Source: Bacteroides sp.
Lineage (GTDB): Bacteria; Bacteroidota; Bacteroidia; Bacteroidales; Bacteroidaceae
Length of the DNA stretch: 34,647 nt
Assembly: GCF_030151085.1 (NCBI RefSeq)
Contig: NZ_JASLER010000041.1
Location: 1 to 34,647 of the forward strand
Direction of reading: 5' to 3'
The notes beneath the pieces were generated by a model. The model was not told the origin of the DNA and ran no database searches. It saw only the letters and a program-made list of their open reading frames with translations. Shown here one piece after another: positions 25,892 through 33,992 of the stretch (position 1 is its first letter; each line of letters starts with the position of its first letter). Both the position numbers and the translations under genes were made by a program.

Positions 25892-27895
25892 TTATTCTAT
25901 GGCTTTACGTACAGCCTGCAACATCGGTGTAACAGAAAGGTCATCACCGGTGGCCTGCTTTATCCATACGTTCGGGGTTAGTCTGCCTTGTTTGAAGATA
26001 CGGCTCACCTCTGCAGCAAAATCTTTTCCGGTCAGATAGTTTTCCAATTGGAATTCAATAATCTGCCCGAACGCATAAGCCGAAAGATAGAGCGGATAAC
26101 CGATCATGTGAGAATAAATAGCCAGCACAGTCTCGTCTTTCATACCGAATACAGGAGCGAAATATTTATTCCAGACCTCTTTCGACAAGGTAATCACCGC
26201 TTCCTGCAATTGCAGGGCGGTAGCATCGGGATGGGCATACATCCATTTCCACACTGCTATATCCAGCATGGACACTCCACAAATCTCGTACATACTCCAT
26301 GCCTTATCCAGAATGTCCATCTTTAGTTTCTCGGGATTATTGTCCTCAATACCTAATAATTCCAAGTCACGCTTCTGAAAGACAAAGGCCAGTGCTTCGG
26401 TAAAGGCAGTATTGGGAACGCCACTCATCATAAAGTAATCCACATCATACATGGAAATAGTTTGCTCTACATTGTGGCCGAACTCATGGATAGCAATATT
26501 GTATCCCTTGTAGTCCATGCCTTGTTCCGGGATACGGGTACGTAGTCGCGAGCGTTGTCCTTTCATGGCTGCTCCCCAAGCATGTCCTGAACCACGTGCC
26601 GGATCTACCGCTATTTTATCTGCCAAGTATTGGGCGCGTTCTTTATCGAATCCGAGTTTACAGAGAATATCGGGAAGCTGCTTTTCCATAGTCTCTGCAT
26701 TGGGATAAAGGGCACGGGTCTGTTCGTTCAGTTTATTTTCATCCAAATTGCTACGGGCTTTGAATCCATCGTACCAAATGTCATAAGCCTCCAGTTTCCG
26801 ACCTAGACGCTTGGAGATAATCTTTCCTACCTCTTTCAGTTCGGGAGCGGTAAGGTATTGGTCAAACAAAGCTTCGACATCTTTTAAAGCAATCTCCATC
26901 TCATCGTTAAACTTACGATCTATATAGGTATTGCCCGTATAAGCGTCAATACGTTGTTGAGCTTTGAAGTTATTCAGCATCTTCTGATAACGAGCCGGAC
27001 TTTCGGGAGTTCCTTTCGCTTCCATCCCATTCAAGAACAAAGTGTTGGTAGTCGGATTCCATTCAAAGCGATCAGCATTTATGACTTCTTTCGGAATATC
27101 TTGTGCAATGATACGTTTCATTACCTCGTATGTAGTCCGTTGCTTTTCCAATCCTTCTTTGCCTTTATTATAATTAGCTTTGATCTCATCGCGCAGGTTC
27201 CAATGGCAGAGCAACCGCATATCAGCCGGGAAAATTGTCTTTCTTTTGGGAGTAAGCAGACGCCCCATATAGATATTATAGTCAGCGATATAAATATCGG
27301 CATCGCTCTCTGTATCGGCTGCACTTTGTTTCACAGCAGCCGGAATGCGTTCCACAAACATATCGCCCAAGCGTGCATAAGCCCAAGCCTTACGGTCGTT
27401 ACCCAACGCCTCTTTTTCTTCCAACGAAACTTTCGGGAAGTTCAAGGCAATAATAAAGCCTGTCTTGTTAGCATAGAGGTCATCCGTCAGATGCGAACCG
27501 GGACTATAGGCACCAAATTTTTCATCAATGGCATGCAAAGGACCGGTTTCCAGACTAAGATTGCGTTGCAGGCAAAGCGTTATCTCGTTGAAGTTACCAT
27601 AAATCCCCTCCAAATACTCACTGACTTTAAGGAATACTTGTTCCTTCTCTGCCGGATCGGATATATAGTTTTCCAAACAGAATGACTTGAAGGCTTGATC
27701 GTCTCCATCGGCAGACTGCCACAGCCGAGCCACCTGATTGACGCCTTTGGCTATACCAGCCTGGTTCTTACTGTCTTTTGCCGCCAGTTCTTCAATAGTA
27801 GATGTAACGACAGAGGGAGGCACTGTTGCATGCCCATTGACATACCCAAGGGAACAGGCCAATAACATACAGATTCTTGCAATTCTTTTTTTCAT
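25892..27895 (-). CDS. exported M3-like zinc metallopeptidase (gluzincin)
   Basis: A 667-residue protein with a signal peptide ending near VNGHAT. The zinc site is IHEFGHNVEQ (HExxH, His470, Glu471, His474), with the third ligand probably Glu500 in FTEALAFVF, the gluzincin arrangement. The downstream SHMIGYPLYLSAYAFGQIIE resembles the conserved C-terminal substrate helix of M3/M32 oligopeptidases, and most of the protein is predicted helical, as in that fold. It does not carry the HELLGH motif of dipeptidyl peptidase III. An exported peptidase inside a glycosidase cluster suggests a glycoprotein target or removal of peptides attached to the glycan, but this is speculative. It has its own consensus promoter, so it begins a new transcript. 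Confidence 0.8.
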   Translation of the reverse strand: MKKRIARICMLLACSLGYVNGHATVPPSVVTSTIEELAAKDSKNQAGIAKGVNQVARLWQSADGDDQAFKSFCLENYISDPAEKEQVFLKVSEYLEGIYGNFNEITLCLQRNLSLETGPLHAIDEKFGAYSPGSHLTDDLYANKTGFIIALNFPKVSLEEKEALGNDRKAWAYARLGDMFVERIPAAVKQSAADTESDADIYIADYNIYMGRLLTPKRKTIFPADMRLLCHWNLRDEIKANYNKGKEGLEKQRTTYEVMKRIIAQDIPKEVINADRFEWNPTTNTLFLNGMEAKGTPESPARYQKMLNNFKAQQRIDAYTGNTYIDRKFNDEMEIALKDVEALFDQYLTAPELKEVGKIISKRLGRKLEAYDIWYDGFKARSNLDENKLNEQTRALYPNAETMEKQLPDILCKLGFDKERAQYLADKIAVDPARGSGHAWGAAMKGQRSRLRTRIPEQGMDYKGYNIAIHEFGHNVEQTISMYDVDYFMMSGVPNTAFTEALAFVFQKRDLELLGIEDNNPEKLKMDILDKAWSMYEICGVSMLDIAVWKWMYAHPDATALQLQEAVITLSKEVWNKYFAPVFGMKDETVLAIYSHMIGYPLYLSAYAFGQIIEFQLENYLTGKDFAAEVSRIFKQGRLTPNVWIKQATGDDLSVTPMLQAVRKAIE

Positions 27896-27930
27896 AAGCG
27901 TATTTACAATATCGAAAGTTTAACTAATAG

Positions 27931-27962
27931 CAAAGATATGTAAATTCAGCCATGCCCCCAAA
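27931..27962 (-). promoter_or_regulatory. complete Bacteroides promoter for the M3-like peptidase transcript
   Basis: On the minus strand, a -33 TTTG (27962-27959) is followed after exactly 20 bp by the -7 box TATCTTTG (27938-27931), a perfect match to TTTG-N19-21-TAnnTTTG. It lies 35 bp upstream of the ATG at 27895. It is the best promoter in the window. Confidence 0.8.
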
Positions 27963-27977
27963 GAGGTATCAAAGAAA

Positions 27978-29636
27978 TCACCGGTTAATCAAAAAGTTAC
28001 GCTCCACAGGTTCCGCCGTTTGCACCTCACCCGCCAAACCATATTGCCAAGCTACTACTGTTACTTTCAGCGGAAACTTGCTGCGAGGAGAGATTTTTGT
28101 AAATACGAGCTTACCATCTACCACCTCCGCAGGCCCTTCTTTCACATAGTAATACACGGGCAGACCACAATCGGAAGTAGCATTCAAGGACAGTTCTTCA
28201 GTTCCCAAGGTCACATCGGGCAGACCGGGGAATAGAATACATTGTCGTTTGCCTTCCGTATGGCGGTAAGGTATGCGGAAACTGAGTTCCTGAACCGCAC
28301 TCTTATAACGGTTATCCCCATCACTGCTTGCCAGCAAGGTAATATCACCAGTACGACGCCTGTTATGCATCCCCATCCGATAGAAGCGAACAGTAAAAGT
28401 AGTATCGTTCACTTTCTGAACCGGACCACAGATACGGGTAATTACAGGCGTAACAGATGCATGTGCATCAGATGTTGCCGTATAATCGCTATTCATGTAA
28501 ACAGCTTTCAGATGAAAAGTCAATCCATCTGCTTCGGGCAAGAATCGGGCAGTTGTACGTATATGCGAGTCTTTATTATAGGTGAGTAATTGCCCCGCTT
28601 GCTCAAAGCCGAGGTATTGCGGTTTCTTATCCATTTCCTGCTGATAGATTGTTTCGGTCAATTCTGCCATCTCCTTATCAAAGTACCAGAAGGCGTCATG
28701 AACATCTCCTTTATACTGCTTGAAGGGAGCCGGTTTTATACGCTTCGGTGGTTTTACAGTGGAAGCTTCCCTGTTTTCTCCCGGAGCTCCATCCCCCCTA
28801 CGCCAACGTTCGGCAAGCCAGCCATTCTGCGGGTTGAGCTTTTTCAGTGCTACCGGTTTGTCTAATGCAACGGTTTCCGGCAGTCGGGTTTCCAAAGCTT
28901 TCTCTAAGAAGAGAGCGATATAAGCGGCCGTACGATCAGCAAGATCAAAATGTCCGCGCCCGGCATCGCAAAGGAAAGAGATGCAACTTTCGGGGTACAT
29001 CATACGGAAAGCCAAAGCAGGATTCACACGGGATTCCCACCATTCGTATTCTCCTTCTATCATCAGTCCGGGAATGCCGTCGATATTACGGGTACGCCCC
29101 CATTCCAGGTTCTCGCGTCCGTAACCGGTAAGGTTGGTACGGGGAGCATCGCCATGAAAAGAAATAATAGCTAAAGTCTTCTGCGGATTCCATGCGGCAA
29201 AGTTCCACGGGAAAGTAGCCATTGCCGAATGCCCGAACGGAATGATTGGAGCATATTTCAATTCGCTGTAGCCACTGATAGCAGAAAGGTCTTCGAGCAT
29301 CTTGTCGAAAGCAGCCTGACAACCTGTACGTACATCCCATGGCTGCTCCCAACCGGGAGTAATCCATATCAAGGCAATACCCGATTCCGATAGTTTGCCA
29401 CGAAATAAAGAGTTTTCGAACAAGGTTTCTTCCGTCATGTTATGCATAGCTACCATCACCGCCCGCACTTGGGCACACTCTGAAGGTATCCACAGGTAGG
29501 CCTGCGGATGATCGTCCGTTTCATTAGAAACAATATCCGGCATCTGTACCGACCATTGCCACTCGGCTGCAACACTCTTTGTGAATGAAAGAGTGAAGCA
29601 AGCCATTATGATTAAATAAGTTCGTAAGTTTTTCAT
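27978..29636 (-). CDS. exported alpha/beta-hydrolase, putative carbohydrate esterase
   Basis: A 552-residue protein with a signal peptide ending near SVAAEW (residue 24). Residues of about 35-250 form an alpha/beta-hydrolase domain: VRAVMVAMHNMTEE (oxyanion region), IIPFGHSAMATFPW with nucleophile Ser137, and DAGRGHFDLADR with catalytic His229. The C-terminal 250 residues look like beta-sandwich modules (repeated TFHLKAVYMNSDYTATSD and FRIPYRHTEGKRQCILF segments) and have no family I recognise. The position 7 bp after GH127/GH146 suggests removal of ester groups (acetyl, methyl or feruloyl) that would block the glycosidases. The ester type cannot be told from the sequence. Confidence 0.75.
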   Translation of the reverse strand: MKNLRTYLIIMACFTLSFTKSVAAEWQWSVQMPDIVSNETDDHPQAYLWIPSECAQVRAVMVAMHNMTEETLFENSLFRGKLSESGIALIWITPGWEQPWDVRTGCQAAFDKMLEDLSAISGYSELKYAPIIPFGHSAMATFPWNFAAWNPQKTLAIISFHGDAPRTNLTGYGRENLEWGRTRNIDGIPGLMIEGEYEWWESRVNPALAFRMMYPESCISFLCDAGRGHFDLADRTAAYIALFLEKALETRLPETVALDKPVALKKLNPQNGWLAERWRRGDGAPGENREASTVKPPKRIKPAPFKQYKGDVHDAFWYFDKEMAELTETIYQQEMDKKPQYLGFEQAGQLLTYNKDSHIRTTARFLPEADGLTFHLKAVYMNSDYTATSDAHASVTPVITRICGPVQKVNDTTFTVRFYRMGMHNRRRTGDITLLASSDGDNRYKSAVQELSFRIPYRHTEGKRQCILFPGLPDVTLGTEELSLNATSDCGLPVYYYVKEGPAEVVDGKLVFTKISPRSKFPLKVTVVAWQYGLAGEVQTAEPVERNFLINR

Positions 29637-29643
29637 GTCTATT

Positions 29644-31563
29644 TTATTCTTTCAAATCCCAATATACCACATACCGTTGATGATGCACATCATACAACGG
29701 ACGAATAATATCTCCTTGAGGAGTAATAAACTTCAGTTCTTCTCCTACTCGTTGCAAACTTCTTTCCGGATGCTTCATATCCAGTTGTAACGTTGTTTTC
29801 AGGTTTGCCGGAACATGATAATCATACGTATAATAATCATTATACAGTTTCGGATCGGAAAATGGAGCCGGAACTTGCATACCTTCCGTGCCACGCTCTC
29901 CTGCCAACACCAACGGACCGTATAGCAAAGCTCCCTTCTGCGGATTGTCGGGTGTTGTTTCCAGATGCATCTGCATTGGATAGGTTGCTTCAATCTTATC
30001 TCCATTTCGCCATTGGCGGGTTAAGGCGATGTAAAAATCCGGATTCTGTTTTACAGATACTTTCTTACCATTGATGAGTACCGTCACTTTACCACTCCAT
30101 GATGGATAGCGCAGGTAGACTGTAGTTTGCACGGGGTTTTCTGTACTTACAGTGATTGAAGTCATTTCTTCGGATGGAAAAGCGGTCTCCTGACGAAGAA
30201 TCAAACCCTTTTCCTTCCAGTTCACTTCGGAAGGAATAAAGAGGTTCACATAAATACCTTTATCATTGTGATAATAGATTGCTTCACCATACTTGGCATG
30301 ACTTTCGAAGCCACTACCCACACAGCACCAAAATGAGTTTTCTTTTGTACTATATACCTTATGCGCTCCATTCAGTAAAGGCAGAAAATAGCTGACCATC
30401 CCCGTTTCCGGGTCTTGCTGACCTAGAATATGATTATACAGTGCACGTTCATAATAATCTGCTACTTTTGCATCGCCCGTCCAGCAGAACAAGTGGCGGG
30501 AGAGCTTCAACATATTATAGGTACAACAAGTTTCACCTGTATAGCCATTCAGATACTTGGAGAAGTGTGCAGTATCAAAGAAATGTTCTTTCTGACTGCT
30601 ACATCCGGGTGCAAAAGTATGATGGTCAATCATCGTGTGCCAAAAGAAGTCGGTTAATTTACGACTCGTTTCATTTTGTGTCAGTTCGTAATTACGGGCT
30701 TCTGCAATCACCTTCGGAATAAAAGTATTGGTATGTTTGGTTTCTAAATCATCTTTCAGTTCCTTCAGCGGATCTATAACGTCGTTATGATAAAAATATT
30801 CTGCCAACCAACGATAGCGCTCTTCTCCTGTCACTGCATACAGATTATAGAATGATTCATTGATACCGCCGAACTCATTGCGTATCATCAAACGGCGAGT
30901 TTCATCATTGAGCGGTTTCAATTTATTATATGCCCAATCTGCCATCCCTGTCACAACTTCAAGAGCTTGCTTGCTGTCAGTATACAGATACTGGTCGATT
31001 AGCCCCGAAAAGAGTTTGTGCAAAGTATACCACGGCGCCCAAACACCTGTTCCACGAATATTACGATTAATTAGTTCTTCCGGGAAAGCGCTAACATAGC
31101 CATTGCCAAGTGCTTTCTGTACTTCCGCCAGTCCATTGACCAAGCTATCCCCTTTTTGTTTGAAAATCTCACTACCCGTAGCAGCATACATCAACCCATA
31201 GGCAGATAGCAAATGCCCTGTAGTATGTCCACGCAATTCACAGTCCAAAGACTCCCATCCTCCAAGTTTCTTCACAGTCATATACCCACCTTCGCGACCC
31301 GCAAAAACGCCTGCATTTGTACGGAAGCTATGCAACAGCCTATTCACGTCTATAGAAACCATCCAGGCAGAATCTCGCATCATATTTTCACGGAAACGGC
31401 TTGGTAACAGGCGTATGTCTTTCAAATCAAAACTCTCCACGTAAAGTGGAGCAACTGTTTCCTTTTTCAACTTACCTGCATGTTGCCCGGGGTAAATAGA
31501 CTGTGCAGACAAAGCACTTGAAACAGCCAAAAACATTGCCAGAATAGTATTCTTCTTATTCAT
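29644..31563 (-). CDS. exported GH127/GH146 beta-L-arabinofuranosidase
   Basis: A 639-residue (alpha/alpha)6-barrel enzyme with a signal peptide ending near ALSAQS. The cysteine-glycosidase active site is intact: Glu344 and Cys346 in GETCCTYNML, and Cys413-Cys414 in FWCCVGSGFE. These match the Glu-Cys-Cys-Cys zinc site of Bifidobacterium HypBA1, where Cys417 is the nucleophile. WAPWYTLHKLFSGLID is also typical of the DUF1680 family. Family members release beta-L-arabinofuranose from plant arabinans, pectic side chains or hydroxyproline-linked arabinans. It is the first gene of the hydrolase cluster; 6-30 bp upstream is an imperfect palindrome and no clear -7 box, so read-through from the ATPase gene 58 bp upstream is possible. 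Confidence 0.92.
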   Translation of the reverse strand: MNKKNTILAMFLAVSSALSAQSIYPGQHAGKLKKETVAPLYVESFDLKDIRLLPSRFRENMMRDSAWMVSIDVNRLLHSFRTNAGVFAGREGGYMTVKKLGGWESLDCELRGHTTGHLLSAYGLMYAATGSEIFKQKGDSLVNGLAEVQKALGNGYVSAFPEELINRNIRGTGVWAPWYTLHKLFSGLIDQYLYTDSKQALEVVTGMADWAYNKLKPLNDETRRLMIRNEFGGINESFYNLYAVTGEERYRWLAEYFYHNDVIDPLKELKDDLETKHTNTFIPKVIAEARNYELTQNETSRKLTDFFWHTMIDHHTFAPGCSSQKEHFFDTAHFSKYLNGYTGETCCTYNMLKLSRHLFCWTGDAKVADYYERALYNHILGQQDPETGMVSYFLPLLNGAHKVYSTKENSFWCCVGSGFESHAKYGEAIYYHNDKGIYVNLFIPSEVNWKEKGLILRQETAFPSEEMTSITVSTENPVQTTVYLRYPSWSGKVTVLINGKKVSVKQNPDFYIALTRQWRNGDKIEATYPMQMHLETTPDNPQKGALLYGPLVLAGERGTEGMQVPAPFSDPKLYNDYYTYDYHVPANLKTTLQLDMKHPERSLQRVGEELKFITPQGDIIRPLYDVHHQRYVVYWDLKE

Positions 31564-31568
31564 CTTTC

Positions 31569-31593
31569 ATTCGTTTTATTATAAAATACGAAT
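31569..31593. promoter_or_regulatory. imperfect palindrome just upstream of GH127/GH146
   Basis: ATTCGT (31569-31574) and ACGAAT (31588-31593) flank the pair TTTAT/ATAAA, with a 2-nt asymmetry. It ends 6 bp from the start codon, so it could be an operator or a leader hairpin affecting translation. Confidence 0.35.
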
Positions 31594-31621
31594 AAAGGAG
31601 TAGAATTACTTAAAGCTGATG

Positions 31622-32755
31622 CTATAAATCCAATAGAAAATCTTCTATATTGGCACGACTAACCACTTGAAAAGTACTTCCCGGATAGGCATCAATAAAC
31701 TGCTGAGGATATTTATATTTAGCAGTTGGATTCCATTTAAACTCAAAAGTAGATATTTGCCCATCTTCCTCTTCTATATAATCAATTTCTTTCTGCTGTT
31801 GGGTACGCCAAAACCAATAATTACAATAACTGCCCGAATAAGCGTTACGCTTCAGACGTTCAGAAATGATGAAGTTTTCCCATAGCCCCCCTATTTCTTC
31901 ATTAGCGCGACTCTCGAGTATTGAAAAATTAGCTAATACAGCATTACGGATTCCATTATCATAGAAATATATTTTCCGACTAGCTTTCAGCTCATTACGC
32001 AAATTACGTGCGAAAGATCCCAAACGAAAAATAACGTAATTCTTTTCAAGAACATCAATATACCTGTCAACTGTTTTTGTATCAAGTCCCACTAACTGCC
32101 CTATTTCATTGTAAGATACCTGTGAGCCAACCTGCAAAGCAAGTGCTTGTAACAGTTTAACCAATTTATCAGGTTTTCCAATAGAATCCAAAGTAAGAAT
32201 ATCTTTATAAAGATAGCTGTCAGCCAATTCTTTTAAAATCATCTTCTCATCACCCGGATGGGTCACAACTTCCGGATAATAACCAAACACCAATCGATGA
32301 GGAATCATTCTTTTCTCTTCCAGCAGATTAGTATGTGCTACCATCTCGGCAAACGAAAGTGGTAACATTTTGTATTCTCGCTTCCTTCCTGTCAGCGGTT
32401 CATTCAGTTTCGAAGCCAACTCGAAAGACGAACTACCTGTCGCGATAAGTTGCACCCCTTTTATCTGGTCAGTAATCAATTTCAATTTTACTCCAACATC
32501 TGCAATACGTTGTGCCTCATCAATAACAACAAACCTATTATTACCAATAATAGCCTTCAAACGTGTAGAAGTGATATTTGCAAACAATTCCTGTACGTCC
32601 GGTTCATCCCCATTCAGCCACAAGACTTCCCGTGAGGTTCCAAACATCTCATGCAATAGCGTTGACTTACCGACTTGACGAGGTCCCATTATGATAATAG
32701 CCTTATCACTACCAATCATTCCCTCTATTTTTTGTTTTAACAATCGCTCTATCAT
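31622..32755 (-). CDS. AAA ATPase with C-terminal DUF4143
   Basis: A 377-residue protein. The N-terminal P-loop domain has Walker A GPRQVGKST (24-32) and Walker B FVVIDEAQ (Asp79, Glu80). The C-terminal half (RLGSFARNLRNELKASRKIY, LWENFIISERLKRNAY, YWFWRTQQQKEIDYIEEEDG, FEFKWNP) is DUF4143, which resembles a PD-(D/E)xK nuclease core. These ATPases are common, often in many copies, in Bacteroidales; their role is unknown. It has no evident link to glycan use, and the surrounding DNA is more AT-rich than the clusters on either side, which fits later insertion. A -7 element and an inverted-repeat cluster lie upstream. Confidence 0.92.
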   Translation of the reverse strand: MIERLLKQKIEGMIGSDKAIIIMGPRQVGKSTLLHEMFGTSREVLWLNGDEPDVQELFANITSTRLKAIIGNNRFVVIDEAQRIADVGVKLKLITDQIKGVQLIATGSSSFELASKLNEPLTGRKREYKMLPLSFAEMVAHTNLLEEKRMIPHRLVFGYYPEVVTHPGDEKMILKELADSYLYKDILTLDSIGKPDKLVKLLQALALQVGSQVSYNEIGQLVGLDTKTVDRYIDVLEKNYVIFRLGSFARNLRNELKASRKIYFYDNGIRNAVLANFSILESRANEEIGGLWENFIISERLKRNAYSGSYCNYWFWRTQQQKEIDYIEEEDGQISTFEFKWNPTAKYKYPQQFIDAYPGSTFQVVSRANIEDFLLDL

Positions 32756-32779
32756 ACCTTTATGGATATCCGTTCAGAA

Positions 32780-32787
32780 CAAAGATA
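32780..32787 (-). promoter_or_regulatory. -7 promoter element of the AAA/DUF4143 gene
   Basis: On the minus strand this reads TATCTTTG, an exact consensus match, 24 bp upstream of the ATG. TTTG copies upstream are at 15 and 24 bp spacing, neither ideal. Confidence 0.55.
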
Positions 32788-32804
32788 GAGTTTTTCAGAA
32801 TACA

Positions 32805-32868
32805 AATTCCACAAATCTTATAATATTTATGGAATCAAATCCAAAATTCTTATAAGATTCATGGAATT
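32805..32868. repeat. inverted-repeat cluster upstream of the AAA/DUF4143 gene
   Basis: The 19-bp arms at 32805-32823 and 32850-32868 are complementary at 17 positions (AATTCCA..AATCTTATAA against TTATAAGATT..TGGAATT). A third partial copy, ATTTATGGAAT (32825-32835), pairs with the left arm at 10 of 11 positions. The cluster begins 18 bp above the -7 box, a position that suits binding-site control. Confidence 0.6.
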
Positions 32869-32906
32869 CAATATGCTTTCTACTAAGATATACCCTTCGT
32901 CCAAGA

Positions 32907-33356
32907 TTAACTACGCTCTTTATCTAGCCGTTTTTTAAAGTATCTAAATAGCTCTAATTTTAATTTGTAACAAATGCATTTAACTCTAACTTTATTATAA
33001 ACGTTCAAGAAGAATTCAATAATACAATTATGTTTTTTCTTATAAACATAAATGATATGTCGTTTTAGGGGCAAATTAAAAAGGTGAAGTGTTTTGTTCT
33101 TATTGAACAACATAAACAATATATCATTTTCTTCTTCGTATTCTACTCCATCAATTGAGGCTAAAGGTATGGAAAATAAATCAGCGTCTTTATCAAATCT
33201 TAAACTGTATTCATCGCAATATAGATTTAATCTTTTAAAGAAGGGTTTTATTATTTCGTATTTTTCTTGGTTGGTCTGCTTCTGCATCCACATTAGGCAC
33301 ATCAATTCAATAATATCTTTGTCGGCTGGTAGCACAACTGTTTCAATATCATTCAT
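32907..33356 (-). CDS. hypothetical protein, 149 residues
   Basis: I do not recognise this protein. It has no signal peptide. The N-terminal half is acidic (MNDIETVVLPADKDIIELMC, YEEENDILF), and the C-terminal half is strongly basic and aromatic (LKRHIIYVYKKKHN, YKLKLELFRYFKKRLDKERS), with helices and short strands likely. Codon use is very AT-rich, like the ATPase next to it and unlike the hydrolase genes, which suggests foreign origin or loose selection. A near-consensus -7 element (AACCTTTG, minus strand, about 33382-33389) lies 26 bp upstream. It is probably a real gene but might be a decaying one. Confidence 0.55.
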   Translation of the reverse strand: MNDIETVVLPADKDIIELMCLMWMQKQTNQEKYEIIKPFFKRLNLYCDEYSLRFDKDADLFSIPLASIDGVEYEEENDILFMLFNKNKTLHLFNLPLKRHIIYVYKKKHNCIIEFFLNVYNKVRVKCICYKLKLELFRYFKKRLDKERS

Positions 33357-33564
33357 TACATAAATTAATTTAGATTTATATCAAAGGTTAGTAAAATCTT
33401 GTGGGACTTAACAAAAGGGAAGACCGTGAGGGATTTCTCGTGAATGTTTTGTTTTGGTATCTGATTTAAGATACTCTGAACGAATTTACCTGTGTATACT
33501 TTCATTTTGAATAAGGTTTTTAAGTTCCCCTTCAAAAAAGAAGGGTGCAGAACTATACTATCCG

Positions 33565-33690
33565 AATTCAGAAGGAAGTGGTGTCAACCTTGACAAAACA
33601 GAGTAGTAAAGCCTGCACCACTATTGTACAGGCATTTACATACTTCCTTGTTTTTGTCAATCCTTCATAAAACACCACTTTTACTGAATT
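33565..33690. repeat. 126-bp palindromic element, MITE- or structured-RNA-like
   Basis: Three nested blocks pair. AATTCAG and AAGTGGTGT (33565-33584) pair with ACACCACTT and CTGAATT (33672-33690). TTGACAAAAC (33590-33599) pairs with GTTTTTGTCAA (33650-33660), with one bulge. GCCTG (33611-33615) pairs with CAGGC (33629-33633). No target-site duplication is obvious. No coding capacity is seen. Confidence 0.6.
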
Positions 33691-33901
33691 GCAAGAAGCA
33701 TAAAATGCAATAATATCCATAAAATGAAGAAAAAAACCACTGTTCTTGACTTCAATGCAAAGGTATGAAAAATATCAATAGTATTCTTTTTTTATCTACC
33801 TTTTTTCTGTACCAATAGGTTTAGGTTCTGCATCAACAGTTTCAGTATCATGTTGTTCGGACACTTTAGAATCAATAACAGGTATTTTCGCTTGGTTTGA
33901 T

Positions 33902-33909
33902 TATATTTG
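33902..33909 (+). promoter_or_regulatory. -7 promoter element of the GH28-like gene
   Basis: TATATTTG matches the Bacteroides -7 consensus exactly, giving a leader of roughly 75 nt before the ATG at 33993. No good -33 TTTG is seen at the usual spacing. Confidence 0.5.
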
Positions 33910-33992
33910 TCCCATTAAAATCTCAGTCGTCCATTAAGTGGATATTCGTTGCAAAACGTATTTCTACTTAAAACAACATAATTCTATTACCA

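Larger units (their letters stand above)
33357..33992. other. gene-poor, AT-rich intergenic region with several hairpins
   Basis: No convincing complete gene is present in these 636 bp. Visible structures are a small inverted repeat GTATCT-gattta-AGATAC (33457-33474), a hairpin CCCTTC-aaaaaa-GAAGGG (33528-33545), the 126-bp palindromic element (33565-33690), and a -7 promoter box near the right end. On the minus strand, 33900-33796 is a 35-codon stretch with protein-like composition but no start codon, possibly the remnant of a lost gene. Confidence 0.6.

Noticed and set aside
25892..27895. Dipeptidyl peptidase III
   Set aside because: The zinc motif is HEFGH, not the six-residue HELLGH form of that family.
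33457..33545. Two small hairpins as terminators or RNA genes
   Set aside because: Short stems, no T-run in the right place, and no neighbouring transcript that needs them; listed only within the intergenic description.
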